From the NCBI RefSeq assembly GCF_024397915.1, contig NZ_CP073347.1:62001-126000 (forward strand): a DNA stretch of 64,000 bases, in the 5' to 3' direction. Origin of the DNA: Marinobacterium rhizophilum (lineage in GTDB: Bacteria > Pseudomonadota > Gammaproteobacteria > Pseudomonadales > Balneatricaceae). The translations under genes were made by a program, and so were the position numbers. Positions within the stretch are counted from its first letter, which is position 1. Every line of letters begins with the position of its first letter. The notes below the pieces were generated by a model. The model saw only the letters and a program-made list of their open reading frames with translations, ran no database searches and was not told the DNA's origin. Of the stretch, positions 1-8,355 are shown piece by piece.

Positions 1-2274
1 TTCGAACAGATCAGACAGTCGAAACAGCATCTTTACAGCCCCCGCACGCGGCACTGGCAGCAGGGCGGCCTCCCGTGCTTCACCAACCGCCTGATCCGCG
101 AAGACTCGCCCTACCTGTTGCAGCATGCCCACAATCCGGTGGACTGGTATGCCTGGGACGATGCCGCCTTCGAGGCGGCGAAACGTGACAACAAACCGGT
201 GTTTCTTTCGATCGGTTATGCCACCTGTCACTGGTGTCATGTGATGGAGGAGGAGAGCTTCGACGACCTCGAGGTGGCACGGGCACTGAACGAGGGGTTT
301 ATCAGCATCAAGGTCGACCGGGAGCAGCGTCCGGACCTCGACGACCATTTCATGACCGGCGTGCAGCTGATCAGTGGCCAGGGTGGCTGGCCGATGTCGA
401 GTTTCCTGACGCCCGACGCCAAGCCTTTCTTCGGTGCCACCTACCTGCCGAAAGCCAGCTTTCTCAACCTGCTCGAGCAGATCCAGCGCTACTGGCGCGA
501 CCGCCCCGAGGCGCTGATCGAAAGCAGCGAGCGGGTGCACCAGGCCATTCTGGCGCAGAGCCCGGTGCCGGGCACGGCAACGGGGATCGACCATCGCCTC
601 GTCGATCAAGTGCTGCAGGCGGTGCTGGCAAGCGAAGATCGTGCCTATGGCGGCACGGGCCAGGCACCCAAGTTTGCGCACGAGCCCCAGCTGTTGCTGT
701 TGCTCGATGAGGTGCAGCGGGCCGGCACCGACGCACTCGAACAGCCGGCCTGGGGCTTTGTCTGCCGGGCCCTCGACGGCATGCTGCGTGGCGGTATCTT
801 TGACCAGGTCGGTGGCGGCTTCCACCGTTATGCCACCGATGCGGCCTGGCAGGTGCCCCATTTCGAGAAGATGCTCTACAACCAGGCACAGCTGGCGCTG
901 GTCTATCTGCGGGCCTGGCTGCTCGGCGGCGACCCTGAATACCGGCGTGTTGCGCGTGAAACCCTCGATTATGTACTGGCGGAAATGCGCTCGCACGACG
1001 GCGGCTTCTACTCGGCCACCGATGCCGACAGCGAGGGCGTCGAAGGGCGATTCTTCACCTGGTCGCTGCAGGAACTCGAGGATGTGCTGGAGCCCCGGGA
1101 TCTCGCCTTTGTGCAGGATCTTTACGGTATCGATGCTGCCGGCAATTTCGAGGGGCGCAATATCCTGCATCTGGTGAAGCCGCTGCCTGACCAGGTGCCG
1201 GCGCTGGCAGCCTCGTACGAGGAACTGCTCGAGCGACTGAACCGCGTCAGAGCGCAGCTGTACCGGGCGCGTCAGCGGCGTCCACTGCCATTGCGCGACG
1301 ACAAGGTGATCACCGAATGGAACGGCATGATGATCATCGCCCTGGCCCAGGCCGGGCGGTTACTCAAGGTGCCGCGCTATCTCGAGGCGGCGGCGGTCTG
1401 CGCCCGGGCGATCTGGCAGCAGGGGCCCGTGCCCGGCGAGCTGTACCGCAATGCCATTCATGGTCGCGCCTCGATCGCCGCAACCCTCGCCGACTACGGC
1501 TACTATCTGCAGGCGCTGATCGCTCTCTACGATGCCACTGCAGATCCCGATTGGCTGGAGCGGGCGCTGCAGGTGCAACGGCGGATGGACCAGCATTTCC
1601 GGGACAGGCAGGATGGCGGTTTCTTCAACACCATTGCGAGCGCCGGGCAGCCGGCGATCGGCCGCAGCAAGAGTGCCATGGACATGACCGCGGCATCGGG
1701 CAACTCGGCGGCGCTAATGGCGCTGGTGCTGCTGCAACAGCGCACCGCCGAGCCCTCCCTGGCCGCGTCAATCGAAGGCGTTGAAACCTGTTTCGCCGAC
1801 ACCGTCGGCCAGCAGCCGCTGGCGTTTCCGGCGCTGCTGATGGCACTGGGGCGCTACCACCGTCCGCTGCCATCGACGCTGCAGTATGGCGCCGAAGGGC
1901 GGCTGCGGATTGAGGCGTCCCGCCAGTGCCGGGGCGTCGTGACGGTACGACTGCAGATCAGCAACGGCTGGCACCTCTACAGCCATGCGCCGGAGGCGGA
2001 CACGTTGTACGGAACCGAACTGCTCTGCGCCGATCCCGGCCGGCGGCTGGCGCGGGTCGAGTACCCGACGCCGCTGAAGTCGGTACCGGGCCCCGGCCTG
2101 GAACCGGTAGACCAGTATCGGGGCGACGTGCAGATCCGGGCACAGCTGGTGCCTGGCACCGAAGACGAGCTGCAGCTGCTGGAACTGAGGTTTCAGGCCT
2201 GCAGCGCCAGTGCCTGCCAGGCACCCGAGTCGGTACGGCTGCTGCTGCCTCGCACCGCTGATGGCGGCTGCTGA
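1..2274 (+). CDS. DUF255 thioredoxin-domain protein (YyaL/SSP411-like), 5' partial
   Basis: The frame is open at the left edge, so the N-terminus lies outside the window. The visible 757 residues begin before the family signature NRLIREDSPYLLQHAHNPVDW and contain the thioredoxin-like CHWCHVMEEESF motif near visible residue 77. They continue through the alpha/alpha-barrel region typical of the DUF255 (spermatogenesis-associated protein 20-like) family. The last ~130 residues, with GWHLYSH and a QACSASACQAPESVRL stretch, resemble the N-terminal periplasmic domain of DsbD, so this looks like a fusion of DUF255 with a DsbD-N-like module. Family members are thought to be redox-linked but have no firmly established reaction. 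The ATG/TTG codons near 118 cannot be the real start because the conserved family motif begins upstream of them. Confidence 0.85.
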   Translation, partial: FEQIRQSKQHLYSPRTRHWQQGGLPCFTNRLIREDSPYLLQHAHNPVDWYAWDDAAFEAAKRDNKPVFLSIGYATCHWCHVMEEESFDDLEVARALNEGFISIKVDREQRPDLDDHFMTGVQLISGQGGWPMSSFLTPDAKPFFGATYLPKASFLNLLEQIQRYWRDRPEALIESSERVHQAILAQSPVPGTATGIDHRLVDQVLQAVLASEDRAYGGTGQAPKFAHEPQLLLLLDEVQRAGTDALEQPAWGFVCRALDGMLRGGIFDQVGGGFHRYATDAAWQVPHFEKMLYNQAQLALVYLRAWLLGGDPEYRRVARETLDYVLAEMRSHDGGFYSATDADSEGVEGRFFTWSLQELEDVLEPRDLAFVQDLYGIDAAGNFEGRNILHLVKPLPDQVPALAASYEELLERLNRVRAQLYRARQRRPLPLRDDKVITEWNGMMIIALAQAGRLLKVPRYLEAAAVCARAIWQQGPVPGELYRNAIHGRASIAATLADYGYYLQALIALYDATADPDWLERALQVQRRMDQHFRDRQDGGFFNTIASAGQPAIGRSKSAMDMTAASGNSAALMALVLLQQRTAEPSLAASIEGVETCFADTVGQQPLAFPALLMALGRYHRPLPSTLQYGAEGRLRIEASRQCRGVVTVRLQISNGWHLYSHAPEADTLYGTELLCADPGRRLARVEYPTPLKSVPGPGLEPVDQYRGDVQIRAQLVPGTEDELQLLELRFQACSASACQAPESVRLLLPRTADGGC

Positions 2275-2290
2275 GGTCGCATTTTCTGTC

Positions 2291-2452
2291 GTAGGGTGGG
2301 TCAGCGACGCCGTGGTACTTGCTATCCGTTGTCACCAACGTATGGGCGTCGCGTAACCCACCATTGTGACAACAGGCAGTGGTGGGTTACGGCGCGCACA
2401 GGCTCGGGAAGCGACGGAAACTTTCGTCTTTTGCGCGTCTAGCCCACCCTAC
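2291..2452. repeat. 162-bp palindromic repeat, copy A
   Basis: It starts with GTAGGGTGGGT and ends with the inverse GCCCACCCTAC, and contains internal GTAACCCACC and GGTGGGTTAC inverted segments. It is nearly identical to the copy at 2509-2670. The organisation resembles a paired REP (BIME) element. With copy B it fills the 420-bp gap between the DUF255 gene and the convergent RND gene. It has no coding potential that I would defend. Confidence 0.8.
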
Positions 2453-2508
2453 GACGCTGATGCGTCGCCAATCAGCTCTGCTTGGCGGATGGCGTAGCAT
2501 TTTCTCTC

Positions 2509-2670
2509 GTAGGGTGGGTTAGCGACGCCGTGGCACTTGCTATCCGTTGTCACCAGCGTATGGGCGTCGCGTAACCCACCATTGTGACAACAGGCAGTGG
2601 CGGGTTACGGCGCGCACAGGCTCGGGAAACAACGGAAACTTTCGTCTTTTGCGCGCCAAACCCACCCTGC
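2509..2670. repeat. 162-bp palindromic repeat, copy B
   Basis: This is a direct repeat of 2291-2452 with the same ends (GTAGGGTGGGTT ... AACCCACCCTGC), the same length and only scattered substitutions. The 14 bases before both copies (around GCATTTTCT) are also similar, so the duplicated unit extends slightly upstream of the palindrome. It lies directly downstream of the minus-strand RND gene stop. Confidence 0.8.
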
Positions 2671-2696
2671 GAGTGGCGCGAGTCGCCGCTCACTAA

Positions 2697-5183
2697 CTAC
2701 TTCCCCAGCGGCTTCAGCAGAACCAGCAGTTTGGGCAGCAGCAGCAGGGCACCGAGCAGGGCCGACAGCATGGCCAGGCCGGTCAGCAGGCCGAAGTAGA
2801 GGGTCGGGGTGAAATTGGACAGCGCGAGGATCGCGAATCCGGCAATGATGATGACCGAGGTGTAGAACATCGCCCTGCCGATACTGGCGTGGCAACGATA
2901 GAGGGTCGCGCGGTAGTCGTGGTCCCTGGCGAACTCGTTGCGAAAGCGGTGTATATAGTGGATGGAATGGTCCACACCGATACCGACGGTGATGGCGGCA
3001 ATGGTAATCGTCATCATGTCCAGCGGGATGCCGGTCCAGCCCATGACGCCGAGTACGGTGCCGGCCGCCAGCAGGTTCGGCGCTATGGCGATCAGGGCCA
3101 GGTAGAGGGAGCGGAACAGCAGCGTGAACATCAGGGTAATGGCGATGAAAACCGCGCCGAGCGTTGCGATCTGGGAGACGAACAGGCTCTGCAGCATGTT
3201 GTTGTATAGCACCAGCATGCCGGTCATGTGAACCCGCTGTGGCGGGTAACCCATCTCGTCAACGAGAAAACCCTGAATCTTCTCAAGCAGCGCTTCGCGT
3301 TTGAGGCTGCGACTGGTTTCCATCACCCGCACATTGAGCCGGGCTTCGTTCCCCCCGGGTGCGAGGTAGCTTTGAACCAGCTGCCGGCGCACATCTTCCG
3401 GCAGGTTCTTGCGCACCAGCGCCAGCTGGAAGTCGTCAAGTTCGTCACCACTGATGTCCTTCAGAACCGCGTAGAGCGAGGCCAGCGACAGCACCTTGCC
3501 GGTTTCGTCCAGCGCCTCGAGAAAGCGGTGTACCCGTGTCAGCTCCTCCAGACCCGAGCGGCTGTACCAGTAGCCGGCCTGGGGGGCCGCGGTCGTTGCA
3601 AAGGGATCGTCCCCCGTCGCCTCGTCGAAGGCACCGGCAAAGGGGTCTTCGCTGTTGGTTTCACTCGCTGCCGTGGGTTCCGGAGCCGTCAGCAGGACAT
3701 CGAGGGGAATGGTTCCGCCGAGTTCGCGGTCGATCACGACCATGCCCTGGTAGATCTCGGTGGTTTCATGAAAGTAGTCGATGAAGCGGTTCTCGACCTG
3801 CAGCCGGCTGATACCGACCGCAGCAAGAACCAGCAGTGCCGCACTGACGGTCAGGACAGCCGTGCCATGGTGGTCGGTGATGCGGGCAAAATAATGGGTC
3901 AGGGGGCGGTACCGCGGCCGGAACTCGGACCGGATCCGCGGCAACAGCATCAGCCCGGCTGGCAGGATCGTGAAGGCGGCCAGCAGCGCAGCCAGAACGC
4001 CGATGGTCATCATCCAGCCGAAATCGATCACCGGTCGAATGCCGCTCACTACCAGCGAGGCGAAGGCCACCAGGGTCGTCAGCGAGGTGTAGAGACAGGG
4101 CTTGGCCATGAACACAAGGGTTCGGATCACCAGCGCGCGCTGGGACGCGTCCGGCGTTTCCTGCTGGTACTCTCGAAAGCGCACCACCAGATGAATGCTG
4201 ACCGACAGCGTGATGATCAGCAGCAGCGCGACGAAATTGGACGAGATCACCGTCAGCTGCCACTCGATCCAGGCGATGAATCCCAGCATCGCGCTGGCGG
4301 CCAGTAGACAGGTCGCCAGTGGCAGCACGATCCAGCGCAGGCGGCGGAAGATCACCGCCATCAGGACGATGATGAACAGTACCGTGGCGCCGCCGAAGAT
4401 CAGCAGATCGTTTTCGATGAAGGCGATCATGTCGGTGGCGATCATCGGTACGCCACCGAGAAAAATGGTGGCGTGGTCACGGTGGCCATCCAGGATCAGG
4501 CGCACGGCTGACACCAGATCACGCTGGCGCTCGTTGGCCGTGACCGCATAGTCGCGAAACGCTTTTTCGGCCTGTTTCAGGGCCGCGCTTTCCTGCCCGG
4601 AAAGCCCCTCCCGGTGCTGTTTCTCGCGCAGACTGTCCCGGGCGTCGAGCCGTTCGAAATAGCCTTCGTCGCGCTGCAGGTTGATCTGCAGCGCCGTGGT
4701 ACCGCCATCCTTGCTGGTCAGCAACTGACGGTACAACGGACTTTCGCGGAACTCCCGCGCGGCCAGTTCGCGATTGACGTCCGGTTCATGCAGGTAACGG
4801 ATATCACGGTCGAGATTGCTAAGGCTGACCGGCGGACTGTACAGCAGCGGCACATCGAGGATGCTGGTCACCGACGTAACCCCGGGCAGGGCCGCCAGCT
4901 CGTCCCGCAGCCCGGCAAGGCGGCCGAGCACGGCGTCGGAATAGAGTTCGGCATCCGGCGCGTAGGTCACCAGCAGGAAGGATTCGGAGCCGTAGCGCTT
5001 GTTGACCTCGCGGAACAACTCCAGTGCCTGGTCGCCTTCCAGCACCAGCGACTCGGCCGAGGCATCCAGCGTCAGGCGCGGGATCTGGCTGGCAAGCAGC
5101 AGCACCGCGACCAGGACCGAGATCAGCACCAGCAGCGGGTAGCGGAACAGCGTTGTGAAAAAGCGTCCGAGTCGGTTGTGCAT
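2697..5183 (-). CDS. RND-superfamily exporter (MMPL/COG1033 type)
   Basis: The 828-residue protein has the RND/MMPL layout: one N-terminal membrane helix (about 14-33), a large periplasmic loop, five helices (about 235-390), a second helix-plus-loop half from about 435, and five terminal helices (about 660-825). Both halves show the expected small-residue-rich helices and GVDHSIH/SVSIHL-type stretches. It is probably a proton-driven exporter of lipidic or hydrophobic cargo across the envelope. It starts at an ATG 15 nt after the stop of the MlaC-like gene, so the two are surely co-transcribed. The pairing resembles HpnM-HpnN of hopanoid-producing bacteria, but no hopanoid synthesis gene is visible here. 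The substrate is unknown. Confidence 0.88.
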   Translation of the reverse strand: MHNRLGRFFTTLFRYPLLVLISVLVAVLLLASQIPRLTLDASAESLVLEGDQALELFREVNKRYGSESFLLVTYAPDAELYSDAVLGRLAGLRDELAALPGVTSVTSILDVPLLYSPPVSLSNLDRDIRYLHEPDVNRELAAREFRESPLYRQLLTSKDGGTTALQINLQRDEGYFERLDARDSLREKQHREGLSGQESAALKQAEKAFRDYAVTANERQRDLVSAVRLILDGHRDHATIFLGGVPMIATDMIAFIENDLLIFGGATVLFIIVLMAVIFRRLRWIVLPLATCLLAASAMLGFIAWIEWQLTVISSNFVALLLIITLSVSIHLVVRFREYQQETPDASQRALVIRTLVFMAKPCLYTSLTTLVAFASLVVSGIRPVIDFGWMMTIGVLAALLAAFTILPAGLMLLPRIRSEFRPRYRPLTHYFARITDHHGTAVLTVSAALLVLAAVGISRLQVENRFIDYFHETTEIYQGMVVIDRELGGTIPLDVLLTAPEPTAASETNSEDPFAGAFDEATGDDPFATTAAPQAGYWYSRSGLEELTRVHRFLEALDETGKVLSLASLYAVLKDISGDELDDFQLALVRKNLPEDVRRQLVQSYLAPGGNEARLNVRVMETSRSLKREALLEKIQGFLVDEMGYPPQRVHMTGMLVLYNNMLQSLFVSQIATLGAVFIAITLMFTLLFRSLYLALIAIAPNLLAAGTVLGVMGWTGIPLDMMTITIAAITVGIGVDHSIHYIHRFRNEFARDHDYRATLYRCHASIGRAMFYTSVIIIAGFAILALSNFTPTLYFGLLTGLAMLSALLGALLLLPKLLVLLKPLGK

Positions 5184-5198
5184 GGAGTGGCCCGGCCC

Positions 5199-5801
5199 TC
5201 AGGGCGCGGGCGGCGGGTTGATGGCGTTAATGACGGCGTCGATATCGCCCGCCTGCAGAACCCGCTGGATCGAACCGTTCAGTGTCTTGGTCACCACCAC
5301 GCCGTCCACCGAGAGGTCGAAGATGCGCCAGCCGTCGTCGAACCGGCGCAGGGCCAGATCGATGTTGTGGCCGTTTTCCCGAGTATGCACACGGGTCCTC
5401 ACGATACTGTAGCTTCCCTTGTCGATGCTGTCGCTGACCTCGATCTGCTGGCCGTTGTAGGCTGCCAGCGCCAGCCGGTAGGTTCGCTTGAGGGAGGCGA
5501 GAACGGCGTCATAGGCGTCATCGGTCTTGCCTTGGGCGACGATGTCCTCCCAGCGCGGACGGAACACCTGCTTGCAGAGGGTTTCCCGATCGATATTGGG
5601 CAGTATGTGCTCGTCGATCAGGTCGTCCAGGTGTTGCTGATTTTCCAGCAGCCCCTGCTCCCGTGCTGTCATCAGCGCGGTCTCGAGATCCCGGGTCAGG
5701 GCGACGACAAAGTCTTTCGCCTCATCGGGCGCGGCGCGGGCGCCCAGACTGAACAGCAGTACGAGAAACAGTATGCTCACTCGGACGAGGGGCTGGTACA
5801 T
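5199..5801 (-). CDS. MlaC/Ttg2D-like periplasmic phospholipid-binding protein
   Basis: The 200-residue protein has an N-terminal signal peptide (LFLVLLFSLGARA, cleavage near residue 24). It shows the MlaC family pattern: the DEHILPNID region where the family has P..D, the LKRTYRLALAAYNGQQIEV segment, and a C-terminal YDGVRIFDLSVDGV-like strand (here WRIFDLSVDGV). MlaC-type proteins carry lipids between the membranes. I chose the ATG at 5801 because AAAGGA lies 7 nt upstream; a TTG two codons earlier is less likely. It is the first gene of a two-gene unit with the RND exporter, so it probably delivers or collects the exporter's lipid cargo. Confidence 0.88.
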   Translation of the reverse strand: MYQPLVRVSILFLVLLFSLGARAAPDEAKDFVVALTRDLETALMTAREQGLLENQQHLDDLIDEHILPNIDRETLCKQVFRPRWEDIVAQGKTDDAYDAVLASLKRTYRLALAAYNGQQIEVSDSIDKGSYSIVRTRVHTRENGHNIDLALRRFDDGWRIFDLSVDGVVVTKTLNGSIQRVLQAGDIDAVINAINPPPAP

Positions 5802-5837
5802 GGGCAATCCTTTAAAGACAGGGGCTTGACCTACTTC

Positions 5838-5865
5838 ATACTAGGTGATGCCTGCCAACTCTCAA
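5838..5865 (-). promoter_or_regulatory. Candidate sigma70 promoter of the mlaC-like/RND unit
   Basis: On the minus strand TTGAGA (5865-5860) is followed after 16 nt by TAGTAT (5843-5838), about 37 nt before the mlaC-like start. The elements match sigma70 hexamers moderately. I see no second candidate in this short gap. Confidence 0.4.
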
Positions 5866-5947
5866 GTACCGGCCCGTGTCATGATCGTACGCTCTAACTG
5901 AGCTTTATCAGGGGGCCGAACTGCGGCATGGCACTGATCCAGGCAGG

Positions 5948-6748
5948 TCAGGTCCGGGCCAGTGCCGGATCACGCTGCTGGGCCTTGAGCACCAGTTCGG
6001 CGAATTCGGCCAGGCTGTCGATGCCGGACTGGCGGGCGTCCTGACACCAGTCCTGCAGCGCCAGGCGCAACATCTCGGTCGAGCGACCCGGCAGTTGCCA
6101 GAGCGCGCGCAGCCGTAACTGATAGTCATAGGCGATGGCAAGGCGGCGGCTCAGGGACAGCGAACGCTCGAGGCAGTGGCGCTGCTGTTCGGTGAGTTTG
6201 CGCGTCTCCCGCAGCATCAGCCAGCGCGCGCGCCTGAGCAGGCGCCGTTGGGGGCGGCTGGCATCCTGGCATTCCCGTTTCAGCAGTGGCAGCAACACCT
6301 GCCTGGCGTAGTCACTCAGGACATGTAACCGGCTCGACCAGGTTTTAGGGCTCAGGTCGGCGGCCAGTTTGGGTAGCAGCCCGGTCTGGCGTATCCGTGC
6401 CAGGCGCAGCCATGACAGCAGGCGGATATAGGCCCAGCCGATGTCCAGCTCGAAGCAGCGGAACGACAGCCGTGGCGAAGCCGGTGCCGCATGGTGGTTG
6501 TTGTGCAGTTCTTCGCCGCCGATCAGAACGGCGAAGGGGATCAGGTTGGTCGAGGCGTCGGCGGTTTCGAAATTGCGGTAACCGCTCCAGTGCCCCAGGC
6601 CGTTGATCACGCCGGCGGCGAAGAAGGGGATCCAGACCATCTGGATTGCCCAGATACTGAGACCGAGGGCGCCGAAGCAGAGCAGGTCGATCAGCAGCAT
6701 CAGGCCCAGGCCGGCGGCGGGGTGGCGGCTGTAAAGGCGGCGCTCCAT
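5948..6748 (-). CDS. C-terminal part of an acyl-CoA/acyl-lipid desaturase (5' truncated)
   Basis: The 266 residues match the second half of DesC-type fatty-acid desaturases: a membrane segment with GVINGLGHWSGYRNFE, then GGEELHNNHHAAPASPRLS, which holds the third histidine box (HNNHH), then the helical C-terminal region typical of gammaproteobacterial members. Family proteins are usually near 390 residues and need two further histidine boxes (HRxxxH, HxxHH) in the N-terminal half. These are absent. Upstream the frame runs to a stop near 6818, inside the oppositely oriented NnrU-family gene. It is therefore probably a decaying remnant, although the remaining frame is intact with no internal stop. 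Catalysis is not expected. Confidence 0.7.
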   Translation of the reverse strand: MERRLYSRHPAAGLGLMLLIDLLCFGALGLSIWAIQMVWIPFFAAGVINGLGHWSGYRNFETADASTNLIPFAVLIGGEELHNNHHAAPASPRLSFRCFELDIGWAYIRLLSWLRLARIRQTGLLPKLAADLSPKTWSSRLHVLSDYARQVLLPLLKRECQDASRPQRRLLRRARWLMLRETRKLTEQQRHCLERSLSLSRRLAIAYDYQLRLRALWQLPGRSTEMLRLALQDWCQDARQSGIDSLAEFAELVLKAQQRDPALART

Positions 6749-6784
6749 ACTCCCTAGACGGTTGCAGGCAGATCGGGAGACATC

Positions 6785-7339
6785 ATGGACGCAATGGTAC
6801 TGGGGTTGGTGTTATTTTTCGGGGTGCATGTCATCCCCCTGTTGGCCGGCGTGCGGCAAGCGCTTATCGGCGTGCTCGGGCGCTGGGTCTACCTGGGGCT
6901 GTTCGCTCTGGCATCCTTTGCCGGGTTAAGCCTGATGTGGCAGGGCTATCAGCAGATCGAGGTCAGAATCCTCTGGCCGGCGCTGGCTATGGGGCGTGGC
7001 TTCGCCCATGCACTGATGCCTGTGGCACTGATCCTGGTGGTCGCCGCCTATCTACCGACCTTTATCAAACACCAAGTGCGCCACCCGATGCTGATCGGCG
7101 TGGCGCTCTGGGCCGCGGTTCACCTGCTGGCCAATGGCGACCTGGCATCCACGCTGCTGTTCGCCCCCTTTCTTGTCTACGCGCTACTCGACATGCGCCT
7201 GAGTCGTGTGCGAAAAACCCTTATCCCCGTGCGTAAACCCGGCTGGCTTTTCGATATTCTGGCGGTGATTTTTGGCCTGATGCTGTATGGCGCGCTGCTG
7301 CTCGGCCACGGCCGCCTGTTCGGTGTCGCCGTGCTCTGA
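6785..7339 (+). CDS. NnrU family membrane protein
   Basis: The 184-residue protein has about five or six hydrophobic segments and the NnrU signature RHPMLIGVALWAAVHLLANGD near the middle. NnrU was first described next to denitrification genes, and its biochemical role is unknown. A GGGAGA sequence lies 7 nt before the ATG at 6785. It is divergent from the truncated desaturase, and its 5' end occupies the place where the missing desaturase N-terminus would be. No nitrogen-oxide genes are visible nearby. Confidence 0.85.
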   Translation: MDAMVLGLVLFFGVHVIPLLAGVRQALIGVLGRWVYLGLFALASFAGLSLMWQGYQQIEVRILWPALAMGRGFAHALMPVALILVVAAYLPTFIKHQVRHPMLIGVALWAAVHLLANGDLASTLLFAPFLVYALLDMRLSRVRKTLIPVRKPGWLFDILAVIFGLMLYGALLLGHGRLFGVAVL

Positions 7340-7360
7340 GGCGGTGAGTCGGCACTGGTA

Positions 7361-7388
7361 AATCGTGATTCGTGATTTGTAGTTCGTG
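7361..7388. repeat. Short GATTCGT-type tandem repeat
   Basis: There are imperfect repeats of a heptamer (AATCGTGATTCGTGATTTGTAG), related to the arrays at 8307-8340 and, inverted, at 62452-62477. It lies in the short gap between the NnrU and SDR genes. Confidence 0.55.
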
Positions 7389-7446
7389 CTTTTTTCAGGC
7401 GTGAGCTGTACCGGGAGACGGCGACCTTGGGTCGCCGTCAGGCTTG

Positions 7447-8226
7447 CTACAGCGTGCCGGGGAAGGCGCCGCCATCGAGCAGGATATTCTGGCCGACGAT
7501 AAAGCCCGCCTGGGCACCGCACAAAAAGGCGCAGGCGGCGCCGAATTCCTGCGGGTCGCCAAAGCGCTTGCTGGGGTTGCTGTCCTTGCGGGCCTGGCGC
7601 ACCTGCTCCAGTGACTGGCCGCTGGCTTTCACGGCACCGGCCAGGGTGGCATTAAGGCGGTCGGTCTCAAACGGGCCAGGCAGCAGGTTGTTGATGGTGA
7701 CATTGTGTTCGGCCACCTGGCGCGAGAGGCCTGCCACGAACCCCGTCAGGCCGGTGCGGGCACCGTTGGACAGGCCCAGCGCGGGAATGGGTGCCTTCAC
7801 CGCGCCCGAGGTGATGTTGACGATACGGCCAAAGCCGCGCTCAATCATGCCATCCAGCACGGCCCTGATCAGCTGGATGGGGCTGACCATATTGTTCTGC
7901 AGCGCCTGGTGCCAGTCGCCGTCATCCCAGGCGCGAAAATCACCCGGCGGCGGGCCGCCGGCATTGTTCACCAGAATATCCGGTGCCGGACAGGCGGCCA
8001 ACACGGCTTCACGCCCTTCGGTGGTGGTAATGTCACCGGCGATGGCCGTGACCTGGACACCGTAGCGGCTGCGAATGTCGGCGGCGGTCTGTTCCAGTAC
8101 GTCGCTGGTGCGGGCATTGATCACCAGGTTCACGCCTTCCGCCGCCAGGGCTTCGGCGCAGGCTCGGCCAAGGCCCTTGGAGGCGGCGCAGACGATGGCG
8201 GTGCGACCGGCAATATGCAGATCCAT
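7447..8226 (-). CDS. SDR-family protein, atypical (BKR-like, degenerate catalytic motif)
   Basis: The 259 residues follow the short-chain dehydrogenase/reductase fold: nucleotide-binding region TAIVCAASKGLGRA near residue 9, NNAGG near 90, catalytic serine in NITSG, and PGP after the active site. The usual YxxxK pair is replaced (LGLSNGARTGLTGF), and the glycine motif is ASKGLG rather than TGxxxGxG. This matches a known divergent subgroup that resembles beta-ketoacyl-ACP reductase but lacks the standard tetrad. An AGGAG lies about 9 nt before the ATG. It sits downstream of, and on the same strand as, the CoA-transferase and glutaryl-CoA dehydrogenase genes and may belong to that unit. Confidence 0.85.
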   Translation of the reverse strand: MDLHIAGRTAIVCAASKGLGRACAEALAAEGVNLVINARTSDVLEQTAADIRSRYGVQVTAIAGDITTTEGREAVLAACPAPDILVNNAGGPPPGDFRAWDDGDWHQALQNNMVSPIQLIRAVLDGMIERGFGRIVNITSGAVKAPIPALGLSNGARTGLTGFVAGLSRQVAEHNVTINNLLPGPFETDRLNATLAGAVKASGQSLEQVRQARKDSNPSKRFGDPQEFGAACAFLCGAQAGFIVGQNILLDGGAFPGTL

Positions 8227-8304
8227 GGATGTGTCTCCTGAATAGTGTGTCCGCCATCATAGGCCGGTGTGGCCCTGGTGGCGAGGCGGTGATTGGAAAA
8301 TGGC

Positions 8305-8340
8305 GATTCGTGATTCGTGATTCGTGATTCGTGATTGGTG
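8305..8340. repeat. GATTCGT heptamer tandem array
   Basis: About five head-to-tail copies of GATTCGT lie in the gap between the SDR and CoA-transferase genes, the last degenerate (GATTGGT). The same heptamer occurs at 7361-7388 and, inverted, at 62452-62477. Confidence 0.7.
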
Positions 8341-8355
8341 AGAGGGCGTCAGGAT

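Noticed and set aside
3228..4307. Long antisense ORFs over the RND gene and, similarly, over other high-GC genes (e.g. 8335-10473)
   Set aside because: These are frame shadows of high-GC coding sequence; their translations lack recognisable domains, while the opposite-strand frames match known families.
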